Source: Pseudoalteromonas atlantica (GTDB lineage Bacteria > Pseudomonadota > Gammaproteobacteria > Enterobacterales > Alteromonadaceae). From it: a DNA stretch of 56,195 nucleotides. This document shows positions 1 to 9,500 of this stretch, piece after piece (position 1 is the first letter of the stretch; each line of letters opens with the position of its first letter). The position numbers were made by a program, and so were the translations under genes. Location: contig BJUT01000024.1 in the NCBI GenBank assembly GCA_007988745.1, forward strand, positions 1 through 56,195. The letters are read 5' to 3'. The notes under the pieces were generated by a model that was given only the letters and a program-made list of their open reading frames with translations, did no database searches and was not told the DNA's origin.

Positions 1-12
1 ATTATGGCACGT

Positions 13-37
13 GCCAGACTCTAACTTCGAGTCTGGC
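13..37. terminator. Stem-loop downstream of the integrase gene
   Basis: A perfect inverted repeat has 9-base arms, GCCAGACTC (13-21) and GAGTCTGGC (29-37), with a 7-base loop. It starts 13 bases past the stop codon of the minus-strand integrase gene (50-673). No T-run follows on that strand, so it may be a weak terminator or part of a recombination site rather than a classical intrinsic terminator. Confidence 0.4.
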
Positions 38-49
38 TTAGGTTCAAAT

Positions 50-673
50 TTAAGCATCGATCTGTTCTGATACTTCTAACGCATCATCAACTTCTATTCC
101 CAAGTACCTGACAGTGCTCTCTAGTTTTCTATGGCCAAGTAGAAGCTGACAGGCTCTTAAATTTTTAGTTTTTTTGTAAATTAGTGATGGTTTGGTACGT
201 CTCATTGAATGAGTGCCATATTGAGTCTTATCTAACCCAATTGAGGTGACCCAAGAGTCAACTATACGTCCATATTGACGGGTTGAAAGGTGTTCAGAGG
301 AATGAATTCGTGACTTAAACAAGTAATCATAAGAATTGAGAGTAAATTGCTCTATGAGCGCCACAATTGATTTCCTTGTATTTCCAGTAATTTCAAATTG
401 AACAGGCATACCAGTCTTTTTTTGAACGACTATTGCCCGTGATTGGATTGCTTTACCATGTGCAATGTCATTAACTTTTAGTGAAACTAAATCACACCCT
501 CTTAGTTTGCTATCTATGGCTAGATTAAATAGTGCTAGATCTCTTATTTTATGAAAAAGTTCCAGTCGTATTCGGATAGCCCATATTTGCTGTAATTTTA
601 GAGGTAACTTTTGTCCTACAAGCTTATTTTTATTCCAAGGCTCTTTAGGCTGATATATAGTTAACTGGTGCAT
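50..673 (-). CDS. Small tyrosine-type site-specific recombinase (integrase)
   Basis: This is a 207-residue tyrosine recombinase with little or no N-terminal core-binding domain. The catalytic set can be read in order: Arg in KLRGCDL (about residue 58), Lys in VVQKKTG (about 85), the HxxR box in GTHSMRRT (about 155), the later His in LLLGHRK, and the Tyr nucleophile in STVRYLG near residue 192. The length and the C-terminal pattern match a widespread family of short integrases found singly in proteobacterial islands. These cut and rejoin DNA at short attachment sites through a 3'-phosphotyrosine intermediate. The gene reads out of the island toward the window edge and has no partner gene visible beside it. 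The ATG at 671-673 is the first start of the frame. It is not IntI: it is too short and lacks the integron-specific patch. Family call is firm; its target site is unknown. Confidence 0.85.
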   Translation of the reverse strand: MHQLTIYQPKEPWNKNKLVGQKLPLKLQQIWAIRIRLELFHKIRDLALFNLAIDSKLRGCDLVSLKVNDIAHGKAIQSRAIVVQKKTGMPVQFEITGNTRKSIVALIEQFTLNSYDYLFKSRIHSSEHLSTRQYGRIVDSWVTSIGLDKTQYGTHSMRRTKPSLIYKKTKNLRACQLLLGHRKLESTVRYLGIEVDDALEVSEQIDA

Positions 674-994
674 TAGTTGTACTCCGGTGTTTATGGAGTT
701 TTAAGCTTAGCTCGCTACAAAAGAATTCGGGTATGAGCTATAAGCTGACGGTCGGGTAAACTCGTTGTTGGACAGAAACGTGTTAGATCTGATGGTCTAA
801 TACGTTACTGTCAAATTAGGCAAAGTATGTGGATTTCTGTTTGTTAGGCTTTTGTACTGCACAACTGGACTTCCCACAGAAATCATCAAGCATTCTGAGA
901 AACTAACAGCGAAAGATGAGCAAACCCGATTATAAGTTTAACAAGCGCATTAAATCTGACGTCCCACATTGTCCGATTTTTTGCTTAAAAGAAA
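674..994. other. Non-coding stretch between integrase and cassette-like gene
   Basis: No convincing gene is seen. The stretch holds a separated inverted repeat, GATTTCTGT (832-840) and ACAGAAATC (876-884), with 35 bases between the arms. Inside that spacer is GTTAGGC (843-849), which fits the R' core rule GTTRRRY of integron attC sites. A 51-codon frame from the ATG at 916 to 1071 overlaps the next gene and has no recognisable content; I do not call it. Confidence 0.4.
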
Positions 995-1368
995 ATGACG
1001 CAAAAAAGCGTCCAACATGTTCCGCAGTTTATGCGGGCGTTAGCAGTCGATATGAAATTTCGCATAATTAGAAGCATTGAAGCACATATTATTAAAGAGC
1101 GTGTACCAACTGACTACAAGAGCTTAGCGGCAGCTTGTGAATCTCAGTTTTCTGAAAAATGTACTTTGATTACTTTTCCACATGATAGAAAAGATGTGAT
1201 AAAAAGTTTGGAGAGCCGAGCCAAGATACTTTAATAGTTGTTGGAGGCTGTTTTTCATTAGAATCTGTTGAAAAATTAAAAAAGTACAATGCCGTTTTTC
1301 TTGCACTATCGGAATTCTCATGGACAGATGAGCGGCACACGTTAATAAAGGCAGGCGAACCTAGGTAA
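995..1368 (+). pseudogene. Hypothetical cassette-like gene broken by a -1 frameshift in an A-run
   Basis: The first frame runs from ATG 995 to a stop at 1232-1234 (79 codons). A second, well-formed coding stretch begins at once in the -1 frame and runs to a TAA at 1366-1368. It reads plausibly as protein: FGEPSQDTLIVVGGCFSLES, then a lysine-rich turn and a C-terminus ending HTLIKAGEPR. The upstream stop in that frame is at 1186-1188, so the shift must lie between 1189 and 1231. The A5 run at 1201-1205 is the obvious place: losing one base step there joins KDVIK to KFGEP. Restored, the product would be about 124 residues of unknown function. It may be a real inactivating mutation, a sequencing error, or programmed slippage, although no classical X-XXY-YYZ heptamer is in register. 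The compact gene followed 9 bases later by an attC-like arm looks like an integron cassette remnant. Confidence 0.6.
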
Positions 1369-1691
1369 AGTCAACTGCTAAGAAGTCGTTTAAAAGGACA
1401 AAAACAGTTGGCTTTTAACGAGTCGTTACGAACGTCAGGAAATGGCACTCAGCCGACGGTGGTTATTTACACATTGTTGTCTAGGTATTATCCTGATTCT
1501 AATTTGATATATTCGAATAGCTTGTTCAATTAAAAAGCCATTTTTGCTACTTTAAATCGGTCATAAATCTCACGCTGTGCAACAATCCCACCTTTTGTGT
1601 GTATGATCACCGGTGTAGCCAAACAAAAAAGTGTTTATAGTTTTAAGAATAATGTTTTTAACTGCCGATAAGCAGACTGTTAGCCAAGCCA
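1369..1691. other. Non-coding stretch with attC-like arm and a possible gene remnant
   Basis: Apart from the attC-like arm at its start, the stretch has no intact gene. On the minus strand, between stops near 1634 and 1533, an open frame of about 34 codons ends in VAQREIYDRFKVAKMAF. It looks protein-like but has no start codon or recognisable family, so it may be the tail of a deleted gene. Confidence 0.35.
1377..1413 (+). repeat. attC-like half site (possible integron cassette remnant)
   Basis: Starting 9 bases after the stop of the broken gene, the sequence has a core-like GCTAAG, then GTTTAAAAGGAC and AAAAACAGTTGGCT. This resembles the 5' arm of attC sites seen in marine gammaproteobacterial integrons as I remember them. 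A matching 3' arm should end in a GTTRRRY core. Only a degenerate candidate, TTGTTGTCTAGG near 1473-1484, is visible, so the site is probably incomplete. No integron integrase gene is in the window. Confidence 0.35.
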
Positions 1692-2264
1692 TTAATGTGG
1701 CTGCTTTTCCGTTATTTTATTATCCAGTAAAGTCTGCAAAGCATTTATTTTGCCAAGTAATTTAATCGATTTCTTCTTAGCCTGAGTATGATGCTGTTTA
1801 AGTTTTTCATATAACTCCGGGTAATGTAATGAAAGACGCTTGTACTCTTTAGCTTCTTCAAGCACTATTTTTAAATCAACCTCGTGCATTGATAAATCTC
1901 TTTGAAGCTCTTCTTGGTATTCAATAACCTTAACTTTTTCGGTCGAGACATTTTTGAGGGTATTTATTTCGCTTGTTCTACTTCCTCTTGAAATCGGCAC
2001 TATTTCCAAGCTCAGAAATAGCTCTGTTTTTGAATAAATAACTTCCTTAACTCCCTTGTTTAATTTGTTGGTTCGTTTTAAAAGTCCTTTTGCAACATTG
2101 CGAGTTAATTGACGATATATAAACTTTCGGGTTTCTACCGCATCGGTAAACGTAGGCTGTTCACGTAATAACCCCTCTTTAGCTTCTGTTACAGTAAATT
2201 TATCCATCTGCTTGATTACCAAGAGAAAATGTAAAAATACATTCATATTCGCTTTCTTAATCAT
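1692..2264 (-). CDS. Hypothetical protein, possible N-terminal winged helix plus coiled coil
   Basis: I do not recognise this 190-residue protein. Residues about 20-85 alternate short helices with a basic stretch (VAKGLLKRTNKLNKGVKEV) followed by a beta-like turn, a layout reminiscent of a winged-helix DNA-binding domain. Residues about 105-175 are rich in Glu, Lys and Leu and predict a coiled coil (EYQEELQRDL, EKLKQHHTQAKKKSIKLL). The ATG at 2262-2264 has AAGG seven bases upstream on the minus strand. The gene is transcribed away from the XRE regulator at 2370, and a perfect 17-base palindrome lies in the shared promoter region. That position suggests it is controlled by the regulator and may itself be an accessory or regulatory protein of the neighbouring RM island. 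Function is unknown. Confidence 0.55.
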   Translation of the reverse strand: MIKKANMNVFLHFLLVIKQMDKFTVTEAKEGLLREQPTFTDAVETRKFIYRQLTRNVAKGLLKRTNKLNKGVKEVIYSKTELFLSLEIVPISRGSRTSEINTLKNVSTEKVKVIEYQEELQRDLSMHEVDLKIVLEEAKEYKRLSLHYPELYEKLKQHHTQAKKKSIKLLGKINALQTLLDNKITEKQPH

Positions 2265-2289
2265 TGCTAAACCTTACTATCAACCATAA

Positions 2290-2306
2290 ACTTAGGATTC
2301 CTAAGT
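2290..2306. promoter_or_regulatory. Perfect palindrome, candidate operator of the XRE regulator
   Basis: ACTTAGGA and TCCTAAGT form a perfect inverted repeat around one central T. It lies 26 bases before the start of the minus-strand gene (2264) and 64 bases before the start of the XRE regulator (2370), where a repressor could control both promoters. Binding by the XRE protein is an inference from position and symmetry. Confidence 0.6.
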
Positions 2307-2369
2307 ATACATGCTCATGTAAAAGCTAGACAATCATTTAAATGTGAGAGTTACCAAGATGAAGCAACG

Positions 2370-2675
2370 GTGCAGGTTAAATCCTTTTTTACAGAGCGTC
2401 TTAAAGAGGCTCGAAAGCGAATGAAGATAAGCCAAAAAGAGTTAGGTATTAAAATAGGGATGGACCCAAGTTCAGCCAGTGGCAGAATGAACCATTACGA
2501 AACGGGTCGCCATATGCCCGACTTAGCTACTCTAAAAAAGCTAGCAACCGAGCTAAATGTTCCCGTAAATTACTTTTTTTGTGAGTCAGAAGAAAGCGCA
2601 ACTCTTGCGTGTTTAATCGAAAAGCTAGATGAAGAAGGCAAGCGAAAACTAATTCAACTACTAGAATCAGAATAG
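2370..2675 (+). CDS. XRE/Cro-C1 family helix-turn-helix regulator
   Basis: This 101-residue protein has a classical XRE helix-turn-helix in its first 70 residues: LKEARKRMKISQKELGIKIG, then SSASGRMNHYETGRHMPDLATLKKLATELNV. A short acidic C-terminal tail follows and may serve in dimer formation. The start is GTG at 2370; no in-frame ATG precedes it, and the ribosome-binding site is weak, which could keep its level low. Small XRE proteins beside restriction-modification genes often act as controllers (C proteins) that time restriction after entry into a new host. The hsd genes begin about 700 bases downstream on the same strand, with a lipoprotein gene in between. Control of hsd is possible but not shown. 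The palindrome at 2290-2306 is the natural candidate operator. Confidence 0.85.
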   Translation: MQVKSFFTERLKEARKRMKISQKELGIKIGMDPSSASGRMNHYETGRHMPDLATLKKLATELNVPVNYFFCESEESATLACLIEKLDEEGKRKLIQLLESE

Positions 2676-2733
2676 TAAATCTTGTAATTCGAGAAAAATT
2701 TTTAGTTTATTTATCATATGAATAAGGATGTTT

Positions 2734-3204
2734 ATGAGAATTATCCCTTTAATACTAGTTACTTTATTTCTATTGGGCTGTGATAGAAAGCCCGCAACTT
2801 ATGATGAATGTATTCTTGAGAATATGAAAGGCGTTAAAAGTGATGTTGGCGCTAAGTTAATCCATAGGTCTTGTTACGATAAAAATAAAAAGCAAACGAC
2901 GCATAAAGAAATTAAACAACTTGAAGTTAAAGAACGGTTAAACTTAACCGGTCGTGCAAGTTTAGGTTATTCAAATTATTATTCCGGCAATATTTACAAT
3001 GGTAATGAATCAATTACAGTTACAGAATTAAAAGTTAAAATTACAACTACGAATGGAAAAAGCAAAACGTCAAGATATTATATTGATGAGGTTAACATTC
3101 CCCCCTTAACAAGCAAAAGCTTTGGTTTTGATATAATTCCAGCTGGAAATGGCTCTGAGTATTCATGGGTCATTTCTTCAGCTAAGGGCTATGAAGAAAA
3201 GTAA
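2734..3204 (+). CDS. Putative lipoprotein of unknown function
   Basis: The product (156 residues from this start) begins with a lipoprotein signal peptide: a short basic start, a hydrophobic stretch and the lipobox LFLLGC, with Cys near residue 16 as the predicted lipidated residue. The residue after Cys is Asp, which in enterobacteria would favour retention in the inner membrane. The mature part is about 140 residues, has two further Cys residues that could form a disulfide, and ends with a beta-rich domain (about 70-155) rich in Thr, Ser and Tyr. I do not recognise the family. I prefer the ATG at 2734 over that at 2728 because AAGG at 2724-2727 lies directly against the earlier ATG but at proper distance from the later one. 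It lies between the XRE gene and hsdM without clear operon linkage. Confidence 0.7.
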   Translation: MRIIPLILVTLFLLGCDRKPATYDECILENMKGVKSDVGAKLIHRSCYDKNKKQTTHKEIKQLEVKERLNLTGRASLGYSNYYSGNIYNGNESITVTELKVKITTTNGKSKTSRYYIDEVNIPPLTSKSFGFDIIPAGNGSEYSWVISSAKGYEEK

Positions 3205-3357
3205 TTTAGTCGCCCATGTGTATTATTTCTACCTAGCAGTAATATTACACCTTTCTTTTTAATACCAATTTATTACTAATTAACGCTCAAAAAACCACGA
3301 CCTTTGCGGTATGATAAGCCAATAATTTATATTGATATTCTTGCAAAGAGAGACCAC

Positions 3358-4971
3358 ATGGACGCTGTATCAAAAAAGCCTGCACCAAAAAAAGCCGCAA
3401 AAAAAACACAAGTCGGGTTTGAAGAATCCCTTTGGGACGCCGCCAATAAGCTGCGCGGAAGTGTTGAGTCAGCCGAGTATAAGCACATTGTTTTAAGCTT
3501 AATCTTTCTTAAATTTATTAGTGATAAATTTGAAGGGCGTAAAAAAGCCATTGCCAGCGAATATGGCGATGAATACATCGACATGGTCGACTTTTATGCG
3601 ATGGATAACGTGTTTTATCTCCCAGAAGATGCACGCTGGTCGTACATTCAAGCCAACGCTAAGCAAGGCGATATTGCCGTTAAAATAGATACCGCACTGC
3701 ACGCGGTAGAAAAAAACAATAAGTCACTCGCCGGCGCATTGCCCGATAACTACTTTTCACGCTTAGGGCTTGATGTGAGTAAGCTCTCAGCGCTTATCGA
3801 CACCATTAATAATATCGACACTATTGCCAACCAAAACGAAAAAACAGAAGAAGACTTAGTTGGCCGTGTGTACGAATACTTTTTAGGTAAATTTGCCGCC
3901 TCTGAAGGTAAAGGCGGGGGCGAGTTCTATACGCCAAAATCAATTGTTACTCTAATAGCCGATATGATAGAACCATTCGAAGGCAAAATTTACGACCCAT
4001 GTTGTGGTTCGGGCGGTATGTTTGTGCAATCGCTTAAGTTTATAAATAGCCATAACGGTAACCAAAAAAATGTGTCTATTTACGGGCAAGAGTACACTAA
4101 TACTACCTACAAACTGGCTAAAATGAACCTTGCCGTACGTGGTATTTCGGGCAACTTGGGTGATATAGCAGGCGATACCTTTTTTAAAGATCAACACCCT
4201 GACCTAAAAGCCGATTACATTATGGCAAACCCACCATTTAACCAAAAACAGTGGCGCGCCGATAACGAACTAGTCGACGATGCCCGTTGGGCCGGTTACC
4301 CAACACCGCCTACCGGTAATGCCAACTATGCGTGGATCATGCATATGATCTCAAAGCTCAGCGAGCATGGCACCGCTGGCTTTGTACTGGCTAATGGCTC
4401 AATGAGTTCTAACACCAGTGGCGAGGGCGATATTCGCCAAAAAATAATCGAAAACGATTTAGTCGATTGTATGATAGCCCTACCTGGGCAGCTGTTTTAT
4501 ACCACACAAATTCCGGTGTGTTTATGGTTTATAAGTAAAGACAAACACGGTAATAACGAAAAAGGCCTACTAAAACGCCGCGACCGCCAAGGCGAAACGC
4601 TATTTATAGACGCCCGCGAAATGGGCTCTATGGTTAACCGTACCCTAAAAGAGCTAACTAACGACGACATAGTTAAAATAACCGAAACCTACCATATATG
4701 GCGCGGCGAAGAGCTAAGCTTAGATACAGATCAAGAGTACCAAGATATCGCCGGTTACTGTAAATCAGCCACCCTTGCCGATATTAAAGCGAACGACTAC
4801 GTACTTACCCCTGGGCGCTATGTCGGCGCTGCCGATATTGTAGATGACGGCATCCCGTTCGAAACCAAAATGACTGAACTTAGTCAAACCCTTTATAGCC
4901 AAATGAACCAAAGCGATGAGCTTGATAAAGCGATTCGTAAGAATTTGGAGGCGTTGGGTTATGGGGAGTGA
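3358..4971 (+). CDS. hsdM: Type I restriction-modification system, DNA methyltransferase subunit HsdM
   Basis: HsdM is the adenine N6-methyltransferase subunit; with HsdS it forms M2S1, which methylates the recognition sequence to protect host DNA. The N-terminal HsdM_N helical domain starts at FEESLWDAANKLRGSVES (about residue 22). The S-adenosylmethionine motif DPCCGSGGMF lies near residue 213, and the catalytic NPPF motif of N6-adenine methylases near residue 290. An N-terminal Ala/Lys-rich stretch (KKPAPKKAAKKT) precedes the domain. I chose ATG 3358, which has AGAG upstream; the frame could open at TTG 3304, but that adds 18 residues without family support. At 537 residues it has family length. 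Its stop overlaps the start of hsdS by 11 bases, so the two are translationally coupled. All key residues seem intact, so activity is likely. Confidence 0.95.
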   Translation: MDAVSKKPAPKKAAKKTQVGFEESLWDAANKLRGSVESAEYKHIVLSLIFLKFISDKFEGRKKAIASEYGDEYIDMVDFYAMDNVFYLPEDARWSYIQANAKQGDIAVKIDTALHAVEKNNKSLAGALPDNYFSRLGLDVSKLSALIDTINNIDTIANQNEKTEEDLVGRVYEYFLGKFAASEGKGGGEFYTPKSIVTLIADMIEPFEGKIYDPCCGSGGMFVQSLKFINSHNGNQKNVSIYGQEYTNTTYKLAKMNLAVRGISGNLGDIAGDTFFKDQHPDLKADYIMANPPFNQKQWRADNELVDDARWAGYPTPPTGNANYAWIMHMISKLSEHGTAGFVLANGSMSSNTSGEGDIRQKIIENDLVDCMIALPGQLFYTTQIPVCLWFISKDKHGNNEKGLLKRRDRQGETLFIDAREMGSMVNRTLKELTNDDIVKITETYHIWRGEELSLDTDQEYQDIAGYCKSATLADIKANDYVLTPGRYVGAADIVDDGIPFETKMTELSQTLYSQMNQSDELDKAIRKNLEALGYGE

Positions 4972-6529
4972 TTGGCCATTTGTTTCAATTGAAGATATTG
5001 CAGAAGTTAAAAGTGGAAAAAGATTACCGAAAGGGAATGAGTTAGTTGAGCATCGAACAGAGTTTCCATATATTCGTTTGGTAGATGTTTCGAATGGAAG
5101 AGTTGACTCTGAAAATCTAAAGTTTTTACTACCAAAGACTCAGGAAAAAATCAGTCGGTATATTGTAGACACTGATGATATATGTCTTGCTATTGTAGGA
5201 CATACAATCGGTATGGTGTTTTATATTGATTCGAAATGGAGTGGGGTAAATTTAACTGAAAATGCTGCAAGAATTACTAATGTTAGTTCTGATTTTAATC
5301 CACGTTATATTTATTATTATTTAAATTCATCTATTGGACAAAATGAAATAATCTCAAGGAAAGTAGGCTCAGCGCAAGGTAAATTACCACTTTATAATAT
5401 TAAGTCGCTTGAGATCCCTAAAGTCCCTAGAGCTTACCAAGATAATGTTGTTCAAATTTTGGATAAAATTGATTCTAAAATAGAACTAAACAAAAAAACC
5501 AACAACACCTTAGAACAAATGGCGCAGGCGCTATTTAAAAGCTGGTTTGTTGATTTTGATCCTGTGTTCGACAACCTACTTGCGAGCGTTGATTTTAAGT
5601 TAGAAAGCCTTGAAAACCGCTTGCCTGACAATTTAAAACTAAAAGCGCAGCGTCGCTTAGCGGTACTGAACAGTTTAGAAAATGCGGCCGAATGCAAAGC
5701 GTCACTCATTGCACTCGCTCACGAATTGCAAGCACTCTCACCAACAAAAGAAGCAACACAAGCAGCAGTGCAAATATTAGGTAAAACCGCTGAAACACCC
5801 GTTAAAGCAAACGTGAGCGCCAACCCTAAAATATTAGCGCAACACGCCAACACCCACGCCCACTTCCCTAATGAGTTCGAACACAACGAACAACTAGGCT
5901 GGATACCAAAGGGGTGGAGTGCATCTTCAGTAGAGGATGAGTTTGTGGTAAAAGGTGGTTCAACACCAAGTACAAAAAATCCAGATTTTTGGGAAGATGG
6001 GGAGATACACTGGACCTCACCCAAAGACTTATCAGGTAACACTACAAAAATAATGCTTGATACAAGCCGAAAAATAACTCCTGCGGGATTAAAAAAAATA
6101 ACATCAGGTTTATTACCTATTGATACTGTTTTAATGTCATCAAGAGCGCCTGTTGGTTATTTGGCGTTGGCGAAAGTACCTGTTGCGATCAACCAAGGTT
6201 ACATAGCAATTACTGATGCTAAAACATTAAGTTCCGAATATACCATCCAATGGCTAGACTCTGTGATGGATGAAATTAAAGGTATTTCTGGTGGTACAAC
6301 GTTTGCGGAGATAAGTAAAAAAACATTTAAGAGTATACAGCTAGTTATTCCATCAAAAAAGGCTGTAGAGGCTTATACAGAAGTAACAAAAATGTATTAC
6401 AAACGTATTACTGCTTGTGTCCAAGAAATTAATACATTGACTGAGACGAGGGATTATTTGCTACCCAAGCTCATCTCAGGCGAATTGCAAATTCCCGATG
6501 TAGTCACTGATGAAAAAGTAGTAGATTAA
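4961..6529 (+). CDS. hsdS: Type I restriction-modification system, specificity subunit HsdS
   Basis: HsdS recognises a split target through two target-recognition domains (TRDs) and holds two HsdM and two HsdR subunits. TRD1 opens with WPFVSIEDIAEVKSGKRLP near residue 5, and TRD2 with GWIPKGWSASSVEDEF near residue 313. The helical conserved region after TRD1 includes LEQMAQALFKSWFVDFDPV. The spacer from there to TRD2 is unusually long, about 120 residues, and Ala-rich. The second conserved region ends ETRDYLLPKLISGEL, typical of the C-terminus. I start at ATG 4961, with GGAG eight to eleven bases upstream, inside the end of hsdM; an earlier frame start at 4916 is only overlap. TRD1-coding DNA (about 4980-5450) is markedly more AT-rich than the flanking hsd sequence, as is TRD2, in keeping with swapping of TRDs between strains. 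Confidence 0.93.
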   Translation: MGSDWPFVSIEDIAEVKSGKRLPKGNELVEHRTEFPYIRLVDVSNGRVDSENLKFLLPKTQEKISRYIVDTDDICLAIVGHTIGMVFYIDSKWSGVNLTENAARITNVSSDFNPRYIYYYLNSSIGQNEIISRKVGSAQGKLPLYNIKSLEIPKVPRAYQDNVVQILDKIDSKIELNKKTNNTLEQMAQALFKSWFVDFDPVFDNLLASVDFKLESLENRLPDNLKLKAQRRLAVLNSLENAAECKASLIALAHELQALSPTKEATQAAVQILGKTAETPVKANVSANPKILAQHANTHAHFPNEFEHNEQLGWIPKGWSASSVEDEFVVKGGSTPSTKNPDFWEDGEIHWTSPKDLSGNTTKIMLDTSRKITPAGLKKITSGLLPIDTVLMSSRAPVGYLALAKVPVAINQGYIAITDAKTLSSEYTIQWLDSVMDEIKGISGGTTFAEISKKTFKSIQLVIPSKKAVEAYTEVTKMYYKRITACVQEINTLTETRDYLLPKLISGELQIPDVVTDEKVVD

Positions 6530-6577
6530 ACTTAGCTAGTCGTTTAAAGGCCAATATAAAAAGAATAAGGATGTTTG

Positions 6578-9500
6578 ATGAAATTTACTGAAGCTAAATT
6601 AGAACAAGCGGTGGTTGAGTTATTAGGTGAACAAGGCTACCCGCATTTGTTAGGTGGTGAGCTAAGCCGCAATAATAGTGACGTGCTGATAAAAGAAGAC
6701 TTGCGTGCTTTTTTAACCACGCGCTATGCTAAAAATAATATTACAACGGGTGAAGTAGACTCAATTATTGCAAAGCTTGAAAAGCTGCCAGCCAGTGATT
6801 TATACGAGAGCAATAAAACCTTTTGTAAGTGGCTAAGTGACGGCTTTTTACTGAGCCGCGAGCGTGGGAGGGTAGCAGGCAGTGCAGCGCAAAAAGATTT
6901 GTATATTCAGCTGCTTGATTACGACAATGTTGAGCAAGGTATTAAAAGTAGCCTAATAGCAGGGAATGCTATGGCAGCTTTGGATAATATGGCTCTCGAT
7001 AATGTGAATGAAGCAAGCGTTACTTACCTGCAAGACGATAATATTTATCGCTTTGTTACTCAGTTAGAAATAGAAAGCCCCACAAGTTACGACAACATTG
7101 AACTGCGTATTCCCGATGGCATTTTATATGTAAATGGCTTGCCATTGGTGGTGTTTGAATTTAAAAGCGCAATACGCGAACAAGCCCCTATTTTTGAAGC
7201 GTATGAGCAGTTAACGGTGCGGTACAGGCGCGCTATTCCGCAGTTATTTGTGTTTAATACCTTGTGCGTTATAAGCGATGGCGTAAACAATAAAATGGGT
7301 AACTTATTTGCGCCTTATCAGTTTTTTTACTCGTGGGGAAAAGTAACGGGGCAAGAGCTGACAGCGCAGGAGGGTATTAACTCGTTACATACTTTATTGC
7401 AGGGCTTGTTTGATAAAGCTCGCCTGCGCGATGTAATGCGCAATTTTGTGTTCTTCCCCGATTCTGATAATAAAAACGCTGGCAAAAAAGAGATAAAAAT
7501 TGTGCCGCGTTACCCGCAATATTATGCGGCTAATAAGCTATTCGAAAATATAAAACGGCATTTAAAACCACAAGGTGATGGTAAAGGCGGTACCTACTTT
7601 GGCGCAACAGGGTGCGGTAAAAGTTACACCATGCAGTTTTTAACACGTTTGTTGATGAAAAGCGTTGAACTTAAAAGCCCCACCATTATTTTAATTACCG
7701 ACCGAACCGATTTAGACGACCAGCTTTCGCAGCAATTTGGTAATGCTAAAACTTACATTGGCGACGACACGGTAAAAACTGTTACCAGCCGTACTCACTT
7801 ACGTGAATTACTAGAAGGCCGTAACAGTGGTGGTGTATTTTTAACGACTATTCATAAGTTTACCGAAGACACCCAGCTTTTAACTGATCGCACTAATGTT
7901 ATTTGTATTTCTGATGAGGCGCATCGTAGCCAAGTTAATCTTGATCAAAAAATTACCATTACAGAAAAGGGGGTGAAAAAGACCTTCGGTTTTGCAAAGT
8001 ACCTGCACGACTCACTGCCAAACGCCACCTATGTTGGTTTTACTGGCACGCCAGTAGACGCCACGCTGGACGTGTTTGGTGAAGTAGTTGACTCGTACAC
8101 CATGACTGAGTCGGTTAAAGATGAAATAACCGTACGCATTGTTTACGAAGGCCGCGCCGCTAAGGTGTGTTTAAACAATAGCAAGCTGGCTGAAATTGAA
8201 GCTTATTACAAAGAATGCGCCGATGCAGGCAGTAACGAGCTGCAAATAGAAGACAGTAAAAAAGCCACTGCTAACATGAATAGCATTCTAGGCGATCCTG
8301 ACCGCATTAAAGTGTTAGCAAGGGACTTTGTTGAACATTATGAAAAACGCGTTGAGGAAGGCTCTACGGTCGCAGGAAAGGCGATGTTTGTGTGTAGCTC
8401 GCGAGGTATTGCCTATCAGCTGTATCAAGAACTAGAAGAACTACGCCCACATTGGTTTGATGTAGTAGATACTGATGACGCGCAAAAACTATCAGATACC
8501 GAGCGAAAGCGCGCTATTAGCGAAGGCCGTATTGCAGCCCCTTCTGAAAAAGTAAAAATGGTGATGACGCGTGGCAAAGACGACGTTGAACGCCTATATA
8601 ATTTACTTGGCAGTAAAGACGAGCGTAAAGAGCTTGATAAGCAATTTAAAAATAAAAACTCAAACTTTAAAATAGCCATAGTGGTCGATATGTGGTTAAC
8701 CGGTTTTGACGTGCCATTTTTAGATACCATGTACATAGATAAGCCACTGCAAAAGCACAGCTTAATACAAACTATTTCGCGCGTTAATCGCCAGTTTGAA
8801 GGCAAAGATAAAGGCCTAGTGGTTGACTACATTGGCATTAAATCTGAGATGAACAAGGCGTTAGCGCAGTATTCAAAAACTGACGAAACCAACTTTGAAG
8901 ATATTACCGCCTCGGTTATTGAAGTAAAAAACCACTTAGCACTACTTGCACAGCTATTTCATAAATTTGACAGCAGCCCATACTTTACCGGTGAAGCCGT
9001 TGCCCAACTTAATTGTTTAAACCACGCCGCTGAGTTTGCACTTATTACCGAAAAACGCCAAAAGCGCTTTATGGATTTAGTTAAGCGTTTAAAAGCCGCT
9101 TACGATGTATGTTGCGGTAGCGAAAAAATAAACGAGAGTGAGCGTAACCACATTCATTTTTACCTTGCCATTCGCTCCATTATTTACAAGTTAACCAAAG
9201 GTGAAGCGCCCGATACCGCGCAAATGAACGCCAAAGTACGTGAAATGATAAGCGAAGCCCTACAAAGCGACGGCGTAGAAGAAGTATTTAAACTCGGTAA
9301 TGAAGACGGCGGTGAAATCGACATTTTTAATGACGACTACATTGCTAAAATAGAAAAAATAAAACTCCCCAATACCAAAATTAAAATACTGCAACAAATG
9401 TTAGCTAAAGCCATAGGCGAGCTTAAAAAAGTGAACCAAACTCAAGGTATCGACTTTACTAAACGCTTTGAATCGCTAGTACAGCGCTACAACGAGCGAA

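Noticed and set aside
916..1071. 51-codon open frame overlapping the broken cassette-like gene
   Set aside because: It overlaps a better frame, has no recognisable content, and its coding quality is poor.
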